This document shows positions 11,319-23,544 of a stretch of DNA of 64,000 nt, one piece after another. How positions within the stretch are numbered: the first letter of the stretch is position 1; the number at the start of each line of letters is the position of its first letter. Both the position numbers and the translations under genes were made by a program. The notes below the pieces were generated by a model that was not told the DNA's origin, made no database searches, and saw only the letters and a program-made list of their open reading frames with translations. The DNA is from Impatiens glandulifera. Its lineage: Eukaryota > Streptophyta > Magnoliopsida > Ericales > Balsaminaceae. The stretch is from the NCBI RefSeq assembly GCF_907164915.1, contig NC_061862.1:127729641-127793640 (forward strand), given 5' to 3'.

Positions 11319-12445
11319 ATGGGAAGCATGACCCACAACGATAGGCCACCTATGCTAAACAACGAGGCGTTTAGCGGTTAGAAGGTTCAAATGTATTTAC
11401 ATCTGTTCACGTTGGATGATGAAATGAGCACCATCCTAAAGGAAGGTCCGATAAAAATCGAGAAAGAGAAAGGTGAATGAACGGCTGAAGATAGGAGAAG
11501 AAACAAGCTAAACAACCATTACATGAGACATATCTTCAAATATCTAGATATAAACACTTTCGAGAAAGTCATAGAATGCAAAATGGGAAAAGAAGTATGG
11601 GAAAAGTTGATCCAACTGTTTGAAGGTAGTGAACAAATAAAGGAGAACCAGAAAGAGCATAAGGCTCTAATGACTATTGAAAGTAAGGGCTAATGGGCAG
11701 ATAGCGATTCGGACTACTCATCATCCAGCGACAGTGATGATAAAGTTGATACCTGCTTCACGGCTAAGAAAGAATCTGAGGTATTTGATATCTCCTTTGA
11801 TGATTTTACCCGAGATGATTTAATTGTTGCACTCAATGACATGGTCATTAAGTACAGAAAAATGTCAAAATCCCTTAATCAAACTATTTCAAAAAGCATG
11901 TCTGATAGTTCAAGTTGTTCATCTCAAATCAAAGAGGTTGATGTTTTAATAAGTGAGATCTCATCTGTGAATGAGAAGCTCAAGGAAGAAATTACAAGCT
12001 GCAATGATTTAACTTCAAAGGATGAGATAATCTATGTAAAGCCAACTTCAAGCTAGCTGAAACCTGAGAGAAGGACAACTAGTTTGTATGAAAAAAAAAA
12101 CTTAACCGAAAGTCAAGAGATGTTTACCAAAAATCATCATTTAAAGTTAAATCATCAGCATATTACATACACACAACGGAAAATCCATCAAAATAATCAA
12201 AATATGGATTCCCAAGGGACTAATAAGCCACGGACCCAAAGAAAAATGGGGACCAGATTTTCTATTGTCTATGAATGTAGGTAAATCAAGATAAAATCTT
12301 GGAAGAGTCAACATTGCATACGGACCGGCTGTTGACGGACACTTCATATGAAGGGAACAAGAATGAAGTGGCTATCATCCTCACAAAGCCACTTCTCGAG
12401 TTTAAGTTTTCTTCCCTTAGAAATATTTTAGGATTGTTAGATTAC
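11319..12445 (+). pseudogene. Copia-type gag fused to the last codons of pol, broken (element A)
   Basis: Starts MGSMTHNDRPPMLNNEAFSG, the N-terminal gag region (DUF4219/UBN2 type: a 'RPPML.NNEAF..W' opening), with a stop where tryptophan is expected. It continues DDEMSTILKEGPIKI and EKVIECKMGKEVWEKL. The middle of gag with the CCHC knuckle is missing. From about 11700 the C-terminal gag region follows (SDSDDKVDTCFTAKKESEVF, then a coiled-coil-like segment 11841-12056). After more stops, 12358-12445 reads NEVAIILTKPLLEFKFSS, the C-terminal end of Copia reverse transcriptase/RNase H. Protease, integrase and catalytic RT are absent. Virus-like particle assembly from this copy is not possible. 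Confidence 0.75.
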
Positions 12446-12633
12446 AATAATTCCTAAACTGATTTAAATTTTAAAACCGGCCAACAATTACAAGTTTTGA
12501 ATATTTATTCTAAATAATCAAAAAATGAGAAATTGTTAGAATTTTCCTCAAACTTTCTCAATCGGCCAAATAAATACAACTTCTTTAAAACCGGCCAACA
12601 ATTACGAGTTTTGAATATTTATTCTAAATAATC

Positions 12634-12647
12634 AAAAAGGAAGAAAT
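12634..12647 (+). other. Polypurine tract of element A
   Basis: AAAAAGGAAGAAAT directly precedes the TGTTAG start of the 3' LTR. Two degraded tract-like copies lie upstream (near 12518-12533), see findings on repeated purine tracts. Confidence 0.75.
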
Positions 12648-13459
12648 TGTTAGAACTTATGAAAAGTTTAATGAATAGATAAAACTAAGTTCAAATAAAT
12701 ATGTTAAACCACTAAGTCATATCAAGTATATTGATTGGTTTAAATATAACAAGAATGTCTTGTAGTGTAGTGGTAAGCATCCATGCCTGTCACACAGGTC
12801 ACTAGGGATCAAATCTCACCGGATGTAAATATTATTTTAAATTTAGCAAAATACTGAAATCTCCATGTAAGCGAGATCGGCTTGGAAATATATATCGGTT
12901 CGGTAGATTGACCAATAGTCCAACTTCGGTTCGGAAATGGAGATCGGTCAACCGAGACTTAATGAAGCATGGTGGGTCATTAATGAGCTCCGGTCATTAA
13001 AGAGTTCCGATTATTAAATGAGTTGTTCGGGTTGATTAAATGAGTTGCTCCAGTCATTTAATTTCCCTCAGCTCTAGCTAATAAATACCTTCAACATTCC
13101 AGTTTCTTGGGAATATTCCGTTCTGTCTTGTGTTCTTCATTTTATTTTCCGGCTTACTTACTCTAACCGAACCGAAACACTATTCACTCTAACTAATCTG
13201 GCTTTCCCTTAATTCAAATTGAATCGGTTTTCTCTCCACCTTAACTAACTTTTCATAATACCTTCCAAACCGAATTGTGTGAGTTGCTTCAAATTGAAAC
13301 ATACATTTCCGACCTTGAACTCGGTTCAAGAGTCTAACAATCTGTGTAGTGTTAAGAGTGGTTCTAATCTTTAACCGCATTAGTACAAGTGTGTTGTTGT
13401 TGTAAGCGATCTACCTTTAGCAGGACCCCGGTCCCCTATCGGCGATCCCGATCCTAACA
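12648..13459 (+). repeat. 3' LTR of element A, internally deleted
   Basis: Begins TGTTAGAACTTATG, as in element B, and ends GATCCTAACA. It carries a tRNA-Asp-like segment at 12757-12827 and the hairpin CTTGAACTCGGTTCAAG near 13314-13330. The stretch from the second minisatellite through the TATA box and R stem-loop, about 800 bp in element B, is missing between TTCTTGGGAATATTCC and GTTCTGTCTTGTG. Confidence 0.8.
12757..12827 (+). pseudogene. tRNA-Asp(GTC)-like sequence inside the LTR
   Basis: GTAGTGTAGTGGTAAGCAT matches the D-arm/box A of nuclear tRNA-Asp; GCCTGTCACACAGGTCAC matches its anticodon arm with GTC; GGGATCAAATCTC is a degenerate T-arm/box B. Acceptor-stem halves do not pair well, so it is not a functional tRNA. 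Element B LTRs keep only the first part (GTAGCGTAGTGGGAAGCT at about 32416 and 35631), followed by a deletion. Confidence 0.65.
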
Positions 13460-14160
13460 TAATCCAAGACTGGCATCATGTCTACATGTGCATATTTTAA
13501 TTCCTTTGGGCTAGCGGTCTGATCCATTAACTTCCATTGATTCTCCCTTGACTCGTCTGGTTCAACTCAGTTATTGACATTTTTTCCATAAACTTGTATG
13601 CTTGTTCTTTATGGTGTTTTATGGTTGAATATTGATCATAGGATCATTTAGAAACTATTTGGATAATATTGAACTAATCAATTGGTCTTCAAAACAATAA
13701 TTCAAATTCAAATTCAAAATTTTAAAATCCAAAAACTGGGTTGGCTGTTCGTGGGCTAATTCTGCTGAATCACAACCTAGAAAGCATCTCAACATTATTG
13801 TAATGATGTTGGGAATCTCTTTGATCATGTTTGATCCATCCCGATAATGTTTGATCAAAATCAAAAATATCAAAATAAATGAAATGTTTTGAGTTCATGA
13901 TTTGGCCAAAACGAACAGTTAATGTTCATGTTTTGGTAACAATCAAGTATATAAGATATTTGGAAGATATTAGATAGCTCATTTCTCCTCTAAACAACCT
14001 TAAAATCAAAAATGTAATTTTAGATCAAAAACTATTTTGAACGATTTGATCATCATCCATTTTGATTGATACCTTGAGATGATAATCAATATATTCCTAT
14101 GAGATTTATGAAGCTAACCAAACCTTTAGATCAATAATCCAACCTAAAAAATGAATTAAA
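13460..14160. other. AT-rich sequence right of element A, nothing recognised
   Basis: No supported gene. A reverse frame at 13655-13873 has low complexity and no known motif. Confidence 0.5.
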
Positions 14161-14434
14161 AATGAAATTAGAATCTTGATGATCGAGGCTGGTTAGCATA
14201 TGACCGAGACATCCGACTGAAGGTCCTCGGTTCGGAACAAATCCTAGGACCGAGAAATTCGAACCTTTATGTCCGATAATTTCAATAGGATCGAGAAGTC
14301 CGACCAATGTTCTTGAGTTAGGACCGAGAGGTCCAACCTAGGACCAAGGATTCTAAAACCTAGGACCGAAGATTCCAGAACCTAGGACCAAGAGGTCTAA
14401 AACTAGGACCGAGGAATCTTGACCCAAGACTGAG

Positions 14435-15816
14435 TGTTAGGATTAGTGATAATTATAGATAAGTGGGATATTAATATAGTTGAAAACTTAAGAAACTTTC
14501 AATTAGATTTTAGTCTTGTTAAAGATTAAGAATCTGTTTCTATTCTTCACAAATCTTCGTAAGCTCTTGAACGACTTTAAGTGCGGAAATACTTGCTCGA
14601 TTTGAAGCGACAGATAAACGATTGAACGATGAAGAAAATAAATAATACACGGAGTTTTATGAATGTTCGGAGATAAAACATATACCCCTTCTCTATTTCC
14701 AGAAGGTTTTTCACTAAAAAACTTTGATTCATATAGACACTACACAAACCCAGTCAGATACACATGACTTAGTAACTACCTATATCTGAACATCTAGCTT
14801 GCACTTTGTTGAACAGACAAATCCTGTTCAACTTACAATACTGAAATTTCATATAGAAAAAATAGTAGGTGAATTATAGAATAGACTTAGAGCTCATAAC
14901 ACTTTAGCAGTTCGTAATTCGTGTGATTGTTCAAGGAAGCGATTGATTCGCCATTGTACTCTAATCACCTTTTATATTGAAGACTCAACAACGGTCGAAT
15001 CTTCCTATTGGATACGTGTCTGAATTCCATTGGACATACGCTAAGTTTATGGTAATGTACATAAGAATATATTCGTTGGTTCGTGGCGTACCGGATTGTG
15101 CTAGAGAATATTTGCTAGAATGTGGTGTACTGGATATTATAAGACTTGGATTGGAGGAATATTTGAGTACGTGACAGATAAACAGTTATAGTGTGTTAAG
15201 CTATCTTGGCAGACGAATGATATCAAACACTATTGATTGCTAAGTAGATGAGATGAATAGATAAGCGGACGCTTCTTCAGACGGTTGCTGAAGCAAAACA
15301 TCTGCTCACACTTCTTTAGACTACATGTATTTATAAGCTAGATGTCTGCTTGCGTACTTCTTCAGACTACACATCTGATGAAGTTAGACGTCTGCTCGTG
15401 CACTTCTTCAGACTATACGTCTGATGAAGTTAAACGTTTGCTCGTGCATTTCTTTAAACTGCACGTCTGTAGAAGCTATACGTCTACTCACACACTTCTT
15501 CAGACTTCACGTCTGATGAAGTTAGACATCTGCTCGCGCACTTCTTCAGACTACACATCTGATGAAGTTAGACGTCTGCTCGCTCACTTCTTCAAACTTC
15601 ACGTCTGATAAAGTGAGACGTCTGATAGAAGGAAGACGTCTTCAGACGTTCCTACGCAAAGACAATTTACACAACTTAGTTTTATTCAGAAAATATCATT
15701 AAAACTATATTGTATTGATTAAACTTATTGACGTATGTTTATTTAAACATTTTTCCTTAATTAATTATTTCTCTTTTAATTAATTTTCCTTTTTCTTTAT
15801 TTAACTTAATCTAACA
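14435..15816 (-). mobile_element. Solo LTR of the CAGACG family
   Basis: Runs TGTTAGGATT to ATCTAACA on the plus strand; read on the minus strand it starts TGTTAGATTAAGTTAAATAA, matching the LTR start at 26578. It is flanked by CTGAG (14430-14434) and TTGAG (15817-15821), a 5 bp target duplication with one mismatch. No purine tract or primer site adjoins it, so it is a solo LTR left by recombination. It contains the family minisatellite at about 15340-15650 and the R motif as reverse complement near 14650-14710. Confidence 0.8.
15340..15650. repeat. CAGACG/CTTCTTCAGAC minisatellite in the solo LTR
   Basis: Units of about 60 bp alternate CACTTCTTCAGACTACACATC with CTGATGAAGTTAGACGTCTG. Complementary words such as CAGACGT and ACGTCTG make each unit able to fold back. 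The 88-codon frame across it is a by-product of the repeat. Confidence 0.8.
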
Positions 15817-16040
15817 TTGAGAATTTATAAACCCGGAACTAAGGGACTTAGCCTAGAGCTAACTCGAGACCGTGAGGTTGATACACCTCGACCAAGAAAC
15901 TTATCCTAGAGCTAACCTAGGACCAATGGGTTTATACACCCAAATTGTAATCTTAGCCTAGGATCGAGAGTCCATAGCACCCAGACCGGGGGTCTCTAGA
16001 CCCCAAACGATAAAAACAGACCCGAGGCTTAGGACTCTGG

Positions 16041-18093
16041 TCTAAAGACCTGTTTGGTTCCACTTTTCAAAACCCAAAATTATTTTTGTAATTTTGGGAC
16101 ACCAAACTATTTTATAATATTCCGAAAAATTAGAAAATGATTTCAAAATATTTTTGGGATATTTCCACAAAAAAATATTATTACTAAGGTATGTTTATTA
16201 TTTATTTGTAATCCCTAACACCCTTAAAATGATTGATGTTCTTCAAGTATAAATCCTCCCTAATTATCATCAACAACATGTGCCAGTATTTTAAATATTG
16301 TTGTTGCAATATTTTAAATAACGCTAAAATTTAGAACATGACTAATACAAGAATAATAATTGGTTAAAACTCAAACGTTATACAAACGATTTTCAAAAGT
16401 TAACTTTATAAGTAGAGACCATTTTTAAAACGGGTATGGAGAATGGAGCGTGAAAAACTCTTTTCCAAGTATCATCAAACTATGAACTAAAAGAAAACTC
16501 TAGTCAATACGTTTATACAAGTATGTCAACTTTTATGGATTTTTAAAAATTAATTGGGGACTCTGTCTCAAAATAAGTAATATTTTAAATTAATTATGTT
16601 TAATTAATTTAAGATAAATTATTTCTAAAAAATAAAATTGTGATTTGATTAACATAAATTCTAAAATTATTTAAAATTGAACCCCGAAATTAATTATTTT
16701 TTAATTAATAATAAATTTCGAAAGTAGTTAGGAATTATTTTAAAATATTTTTAAAATAATGTTTTATTTTAAAAAGAAAAGTCTTGACACGCAACTCGAT
16801 GTTGAAATTTCACAAATCTCAAGCTTTTCACATAAATCGAAATAAAGGGTGTTTCCGGGGGTTATAATCATATTTATTCAAAGGTGATTTAATAATGTTT
16901 TTATGAGTTAAACTGATTTATTTATTTATTTCCTATTTTACCTGATTTTGAGATTAGTGCTACTTGTTACTCGTGTCACCATGTAAAATCAAGTATATTT
17001 GAACTCATGTTAATTTGCTAAGAAAATGTTAGGAAGTCCCATCTAAACTAAAAAAAATATAAGAATACGATCTTATAAAGAAATCAAATAAACTATAATA
17101 TACTTATAACCAAATTCACTAAATTAAGAGCTTCATTTGAGGTAATTGCTTGTCACTTATAAAAGATTAATCGTTTTCATTCTGTGATGGAGTTTATCGT
17201 AGATTATTGTCTTTAATGGTTCAATTAATTTAGTAGTGATTCAACACTATAATCACAACTTAACGAACTTGTCGGTACCTAAATTACTATTACTGGTCTG
17301 AATGAACAATTTTAATTAAAGAAGTTCAATAAATAAAAAATGACAACTTTTTATTAAAAATCACAAAAATAAAAGAATTTGAAAAAGAGAGAGTATTGAT
17401 TTTTTTTTGTTTGTAAGTACGTGGTATTTTAGAATTATCGAAAAATCAAACATATATAGAAGGATGGACTTAGAGAAAAAACTATTAATCTTCACAATAA
17501 AATTTATTTTCAATTCCCACAAACAATACAAAATAAAATCCAAATTTCAAAAGTAAAATTCGATATAATTCAATTACATTAAGTGCATTGAGTAACTTTA
17601 ATGCATTTGACATTCTAACGACAAAGATTTTTAAAGACCATTTTTAAGCATGGTTTGGATTCAATTTCAAATATTCAACAAAACACTCTATTTTGTTATT
17701 TATTTCCAATATGAAAAAAATCACTACTTTTGATTTTATTTTGAGACATACCGATTATTTTGTATTTTCATTTACATTCATATAATGGAAGTCAATTATA
17801 TATTATTAATTCCAACAATCTCCTACATGAATGAAAATTGAAAGAATAACATGGTGATATGTTCAACAGTTGAATCTTACCTATGATAAGTAGGTGTTAC
17901 TCTTTGAACTTTCCCTTATGGAAAGTATATAAATTTTTATTCGCTCATTAGTAAACTCGATGTCTTACACTATTTTTATTTTGTATAAATAATTACACAC
18001 TTTCACATATAATCTTCCTGATAAATGTCAAGATATCATGGTTGTGTCCGTTTTGGTAATGAAACACATGCCTCATTTTGTGAGAGGGTCTAG
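16041..18093. other. AT-rich repeat debris without genes
   Basis: Begins with LTR-like wording (TTCCACTTTTCAAAACCC, AATTTTGGGACACC) and then featureless A/T-rich DNA. The stretch from about 17810 to 18096 appears to continue at 23545 on the other side of the CACTA element. Confidence 0.4.
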
Positions 18094-20574
18094 AATCACG
18101 ACAACAAATTAGACATCCGCCGACGCTTAAAAAGACTTCTGCCGACGTTTAAAAGCGTCGCCAAAGATATCACCGACGCTTAAATAAGCGTTGGTAAAAT
18201 TAAAATAAGCGTCGCCAAAACCATATATTTTTGAATTAATTTTTATCCCATTATTTTTTCGATTTTTTTGTTTTATTTTTTTATTCGGTTTATATTTTTT
18301 CTCCAGATTTTCTTTTCTGTTTTGCATGCAATTATATTTTCATTTTTTTACCGTTATTATTTATATATTTTAATAATTATTTTCAAATTTAAACAAAAAT
18401 ATGAAAACCATTAAATACATCCTAAAGTTATGTCTATTCATTGCATTTACACCATCTATAATTAAAATATTGAAAGCATTAACACTTATATTGTATTACA
18501 AATTAGAAACAAAATAATATTGAATGAAATCATTCACATTATTTTTCTTAATCCAATTAAATACAAACAAAATAATATAAAGATGTTAGGGCATAACAAA
18601 AAAATTTATCATGCAATAAAATATAACTCATCAAAATCACCATTATTATACTTATTTATAATAAACTAATTTAATCATTAAATTGATATCAAACATATAT
18701 ATTTTATCATAATAATTTATTTGAATTCACACAATTGCCTAATAAATTATTATGCACATGACTTTTAAAATAAGATAAAACCTTCTATTAAAGTCATAAA
18801 GTCAAGTACATTATTTTAGAATAAAAAAGTTAAAAGAAAAGTATAATTTATAATAAATTAATTAATATATATTTTTGAACATGGTCACAAGACACTTTTA
18901 TTCATATTAACAACTTAAAATAGATTTTAGCAAGCAAACATGCTAGAATGGGAATAGAAACATAGTGGTAAGACATTTTTTGTCACCATCTTCATCTCTT
19001 ATACTCTATCTTTATATTATTTATTTATTGGATATTTTGTTAGTCTACTTTCTCATTATTTAATAACTCTTACTTATCCCATACTAATTTTCTTATTTGT
19101 AAAATGTACTCTACATTTATATTTCTTTAATAAGAAAAGAAAACAAATATCAAAAACTATGTAGATGAGAGATATATATCACATACCTTTGAATCCATTG
19201 TTCGATGTATGATAAGAAATCTGTAATAAAATGAATAAAATTAGTACTTAAATTAAATATTTAAGAGCATCAATATTACATATTTGTTTTAAGAATGCTC
19301 AAATGGAAACCAGAAAAACTCAAATCGATCCTAAATTAGGAATAACTCAGCGAACACTTGGCAATTATGTGTGCAAAAGATCTCATTATATTATTTCTAG
19401 TAATTGTATATAAAGAGACAATGAAAACGATAGCATATCAAAATGTGGTTAGCCTATAAATTAATAATAACAAATGACAATAAAGATAATTCAAGTAAGA
19501 AGAAAGACTAATCTTATGATGAATCTTACTTTTCAAATCAGATTTGTAAGGCTAATTATGAACCTGTGTATGTAAGTGAATAACTATGTTAATAATAAAA
19601 TTTGTGTTACAGATCCAATGAACTTTTAATATGAAATTATTAATCTTGATATCAGATCAGTTCATGATACCAAGACAATATTGTATTCCATTCTTATTCT
19701 CATCCCTATTGATATAGTTGCTAACATATTAATTTATGAAATCATAAAACAAAATTTTAATTTAATACATATTATAATTTATAACGTACTAACTCGAAAC
19801 ACTCTTTAGATCTTATTGAGATTCAATAGTTCAACAAAAATCAAACTACTACGAGCTAAAATCATGCATTAGATATGATTAATTAAAAGAATAACTCCTA
19901 ATTCTTTCTATTCTAATACTTTATTGTCTCTTACAACCTAAATAAGTATTCCTAAAATAAACTTGTATTATTAAATTAAAATTAATTGACTCAAAGTATT
20001 TCACATGTAAATATATATAAAACATGTTTATGTATAAAGAAAGTCAATCAATTTCAATTTAATCTATATTTATTGATGAACTATTTTATTGATTGAAATT
20101 TCAATTTAATGTTCATGTTTTATCTAGTCAGGAACCACCTCAGTATAAAACACAAACATAATAAAATAACATATATATATATGTAGATTCTTGTTGGATT
20201 GTTTATTTAGAAACAATTGTTGATAAATAATAAAAATTACCTAAAAAATTATTGATGCAACAAAAAACGACTGTTCTGATTTTCGGCCCATAACCCTCGA
20301 GGACACGTACATGTCATGCCATTTGTCTAGGTCAGTAATTCTGTTTGCTGACCAAATCTAGAAAATGTACTAAAAATATTTATCATATTAGTGTGAATGT
20401 AGCATCGATAACATAAAAAGTTTATACTTAAACTGACAGTAGTAGATGGCGTGGATAACGTGGACAAAGGATAATATCAGAATAAACATCATTAATTATT
20501 ATTACTAGTTGAAAGTCAGTAGAGTCAAGAAAAAGCAAATTGTGAGTAATTGTTGAATAATTTAAATAGAGTGT

Positions 20575-21890
20575 ACCACCACCACCTGTACTTTCTTCAT
20601 CTTCTGACACACTGACGATTGTCCAAGGGTCACATGAGTTTAGTGAAAATCAAACAACTTTGTCTCTGAAAAAAAAAAGATAAAATAAATACTTGTTCCT
20701 CAAATCAGAATCGAACAACATAAATGGGGAACTGACACTATTAAACAAGTAGAGCCACAACCCAAAAATAAACATTCTAATATGTAAAACCCACTTGGCT
20801 ATTAGAAAGTTCGACAACTGTAAGACAAACGAAGAAAAAGAAAAAGAAAAACGGTTTTACCTGTGCCCTGCATGTTTGAACAACAAGCCTTGTGGATAAC
20901 TTGAAGATCATGATCCACTGGTTTCCTGCTTCTTACCAATTTGGAACATGAATGGAATTTATCAGTGCAGATAACTAGAATTGTGAATTAGACTATGAAT
21001 TAGTAGAAAATCTAGAAATGAAATGTAACATCAACTTCCCATAAAGAATCAAATCATAATAGCATAAGAAAGGCAAAAATTCAAAATGTGCACAAGAAAA
21101 AGAGCAAGGAATTCATATAACTCAAACTCTCCCACAAAAAAATAATTTAAAATAAGACTCAGATCTACGAAATTTGATTTATTCACTTTGGCAACTAGAT
21201 GTGCCATTAAAAAACATGTATGCAACTGCCTAGCATAAGAAATAAAAAAACTAAAAAGAATCAGTGCACAATTTAGTAGATTAGGCTTTAGACCTTTTCA
21301 ATATCCCACAAGTTCAAAATATCGTTTTCTGTTGAACTGCCAAAAACAGATGACTTGTTTGGAGACCACTGCAAAAAAAAACAATAATAATAAACCATTG
21401 AAACAGTTGTCAGAAACTATTGTAAAAATCAACCTGCAATTCATTTATTATTAGAAGCTATTGTTCGACAGATAAATCAACAAAAAAAGAATAACTGATC
21501 ATATATTGCAAACCTGTACACAAAGAACAACAGCATCATGACCCTCAAATACATGAACATGTGATCCAACCCCTCCGGACTTAAGATTTCGACGGTCAAA
21601 CATGCGTATGGTATAATCAACCGATCTGTTGAATACCATGCAAATTAAATGAAACTCGGAATCAAAAACTATAGAAAATACTCAGCAACACATCAATGAA
21701 GTTACACCCTCATGTACAGAAAGTAGAAATGTGTATATGAACTTGCGTTAACTTAACTTCTAACAGATTCACTGAAAAATCACATAATGGCAAGGAAATT
21801 ACATACCCCGTCAGAATAAAATTAACATTGTGTGGATTCCAATCAACACAGTGAAGGTTAGCATCGTGAGCTTTCTCAACTTCCAGAAGT
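20575..21890 (-). pseudogene. MSI4: Captured MSI4/FVE-type WD40 gene fragment, five exons
   Basis: MSI4/FVE is a nuclear WD40 protein of chromatin-silencing complexes controlling flowering time. Five blocks on the minus strand follow its C-terminal half in order: 21807-21890 (VEKAHDANLHCVDWNPHNVN), 21514-21625 (IRMFDRRNLKSGGVGS, then VFEGHDAVVLCVQ), 21294-21368 (WSPNKSSVFGSSTENDILN), 20861-20945 (IGKKQETSGS, stop, PQGLLFKHAGHR) and 20575-20665 (DKVV, stop, then CDPWTIVSVSEDEESTGGGG). Junctions keep GT donors and mostly AG acceptors, so genomic DNA rather than mRNA was captured. In-frame stops and loss of the N-terminal half make it a pseudogene. It lies wholly inside the CACTA element. Family identity is strong; MSI4 versus its close paralogue MSI5 is not resolvable. 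Confidence 0.85.
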
Positions 21891-22449
21891 GACAAGTGAA
21901 TGCCATGGATAGATTAGGACTATAAGCAAAAGGTAAAGTTGTAATAATGTTGCATGTAAGGATTCAAGGATCTTAAACATGTATCCTTCCTTTTTAGCAA
22001 GGCAAGAAACATAATGAAATTATTGTAGACTATAAAGTAGGGTTCCAAATAAGTCATTCTCTTTGAGAAAAGTGGGGATTTTTTCCACCAAAATTGGCAG
22101 GCGGTCACATTATGTAGAAAACAGGAATTCACATTAAAATCTCTAAACCAGCTGAGCAAGGAAAGTTCAAACACGAAATCTCATTGAATCTCATTGATTG
22201 AAGTATTTTATCAAACATGTGGATGGAACAACATAAAGTAACAACTAATCAAACTGATAGTCGTCCAAATTGAAAGAAACATAAACCAATCTCGACTTAA
22301 AACCAAAACGTTAAAGCTAGATCGAATTGCTCTGAAACACCAGTAAAAATTGACCAACCAAATTTCTCAATAAACTCACTATGATTCATTACAGGTTTAT
22401 AGATATTTTTTACAACTTACCAAGAAATATGACGAAATGCGGGGTAAAC

Positions 22450-22720
22450 CCCTTATGCCTCCCTTCAAATCAATCTCCAACCAGTAGCGGAGAAGAGGAC
22501 TAGTAGCATTCGACTCGATCCTTAACCAGCAACAATGAAGACGACTCGATCTCAAATCGAGAGTCGGCTTGGGTCTGTTCTTTGCCGCCCACAGCCAAAT
22601 TAGGAGTTAGCTATTTTAGAAGCTCCTTCTCTTGTTCTCGGTTTTGGATTTCGTCGCTGCTCACGATAGTCATCTTCTTTGCAAGAGCCTCCGCGACGCT
22701 TCAGCAGAAGTAAGAGAGAA
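22450..22720 (-). other. GC-richer fragment of unknown origin inside the CACTA element
   Basis: Base composition differs sharply from its AT-rich surroundings. On the minus strand an ATG at about 22677 opens a frame of 20 codons (MTIVSSDEIQNREQEKELLK) ending in TAG. It could be a captured first exon or 5' region of a host gene, but I do not recognise it. Confidence 0.35.
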
Positions 22721-22729
22721 ACAAAACAA

Positions 22730-23415
22730 AATTGTTGAATTAGGTTAGAATAAAATATCTATATATTTAGTTTCATAAAAAATCTACAATATTAATTTAA
22801 TATAATATAATATAATATCAAATTTATATTTAATTTATATATATTTTTTAATTTAATTAAATTTAAATAATAATAATTAAAAGACATAGGATTGGTTATG
22901 TTATAAAAAATTAATAATTAAATTTTAATATTAATAAAGTTTTAAAATAAAATTTATTTATAAACAATTAAAATAATAAAATAAAATATTTGTAAAGTTT
23001 AAAAATATTAAAATTTTTAGTGACTAAATTATAAGGTTGTCAACAAATATATATAAAAAACAAAAATAAAATAAAATAATTGTATTAGGTTAGATTCAAA
23101 TATCTATATATTTAGTTTCATAAACAATCTAAAATATTAATTTAATATAATATAATATAATATCTAATTTATATTTAGTTTATATATATATTTTTTAATT
23201 TAATTAAATTTAAATAATAATAAATTAAAAGACATAAGGTTAGTTATGTTATAAAAAGTTAATAATTAAATTTTAATATTAATAAAGTTTTAAATAAAAT
23301 TTATTTATAAAAAATTAAAATAATGAAATAAAATATTTATAAAGTTAAAAATATTAAAATTTTAAGTGAATAAATTATAAAGTTGTCAACAAGTATATAT
23401 AAAAAAAACAAAAAA
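22730..23415. repeat. Tandem duplication of about 345 bp, two copies
   Basis: Copy 1 begins ATTGTTGAATTAGGTTAGA (22729) and copy 2 ATTGTATTAGGTTAGATTC (about 23079). Both continue with ATCTATATATTTAGTTTCAT, long TAATATAATATAATAT runs, and AAGGTTGTCAACAA or AAGTTGTCAACAA. Very AT-rich and non-coding, close to the right CACTA terminus. Confidence 0.85.
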
Positions 23416-23544
23416 ATAATAATAAAGGTTGTTAGTATATATTTTAAAGATTGACAAAACCTTTTTTATTCTCTTGACTTTTACCCACGATTAATATGCG
23501 TGGGCATATAAGCGTTGCCGAAATTATATTTTGTTGTAGTGAAT

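Larger units (their letters stand above)
10140..13459 (+). mobile_element. Element A: non-autonomous Copia-type retrotransposon
   Basis: Order: 5' LTR (left boundary unresolved, ends about 11273), primer-binding site complementary to initiator tRNA-Met (11275-11286), broken gag (11319-12300), the last codons of pol (about 12358-12445), purine tract (12634-12647) and 3' LTR (12648-13459). Protease, integrase and nearly all reverse transcriptase are missing. Element B at 32295 has the same gag-to-pol-tail layout, so the deletion is inherited. The 3' LTR lacks the TATA-to-R segment present in the 5' LTR. Flanking target duplication not identified. Confidence 0.75.
14161..16040. repeat. GGACCGAG minisatellite, split by a solo LTR
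   Basis: At 14190-14434 the words TAGGACCGAGAGGTCC and CCTAGGACC recur every 20-26 bp. Similar words (CCTAGAGCTAACCTAGGACC, CTTAGCCTAGGATCGAGAG) continue at 15822-16040. The reverse-oriented LTR at 14435-15816 sits between the halves, so the repeat was one block before insertion. It is probably part of an old LTR element; no coding region is associated. Confidence 0.55.
18097..23541. mobile_element. CACTA-type DNA transposon carrying host gene exons
   Basis: The right tip, read inward, is CACTACAACAAAATATAA; the left tip is the degenerate CACGACAACAAATTAGAC. Both are flanked by AAT (18094-18096 and 23542-23544), the 3 bp target duplication expected of CACTA elements. Subterminal words CCGACGCTTA and GCGTCGCC recur at 18120-18225 and GCGTTGCCGA / AAGCGTTG at the right end. 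No transposase is present, so it is non-autonomous. It contains an MSI4/FVE-type gene fragment (20575-21890), a GC-richer unknown fragment (22450-22720) and a tandem duplication (22730-23415). Confidence 0.8.

Noticed and set aside
12757..12827. Functional tRNA-Asp gene
   Set aside because: Acceptor stem does not pair and the T-arm is degenerate; sister LTRs have lost most of it.
15342..15608. Open frame of 88 codons
   Set aside because: It lies wholly in the CAGACG minisatellite; the open frame results from a 60 bp unit divisible by three.
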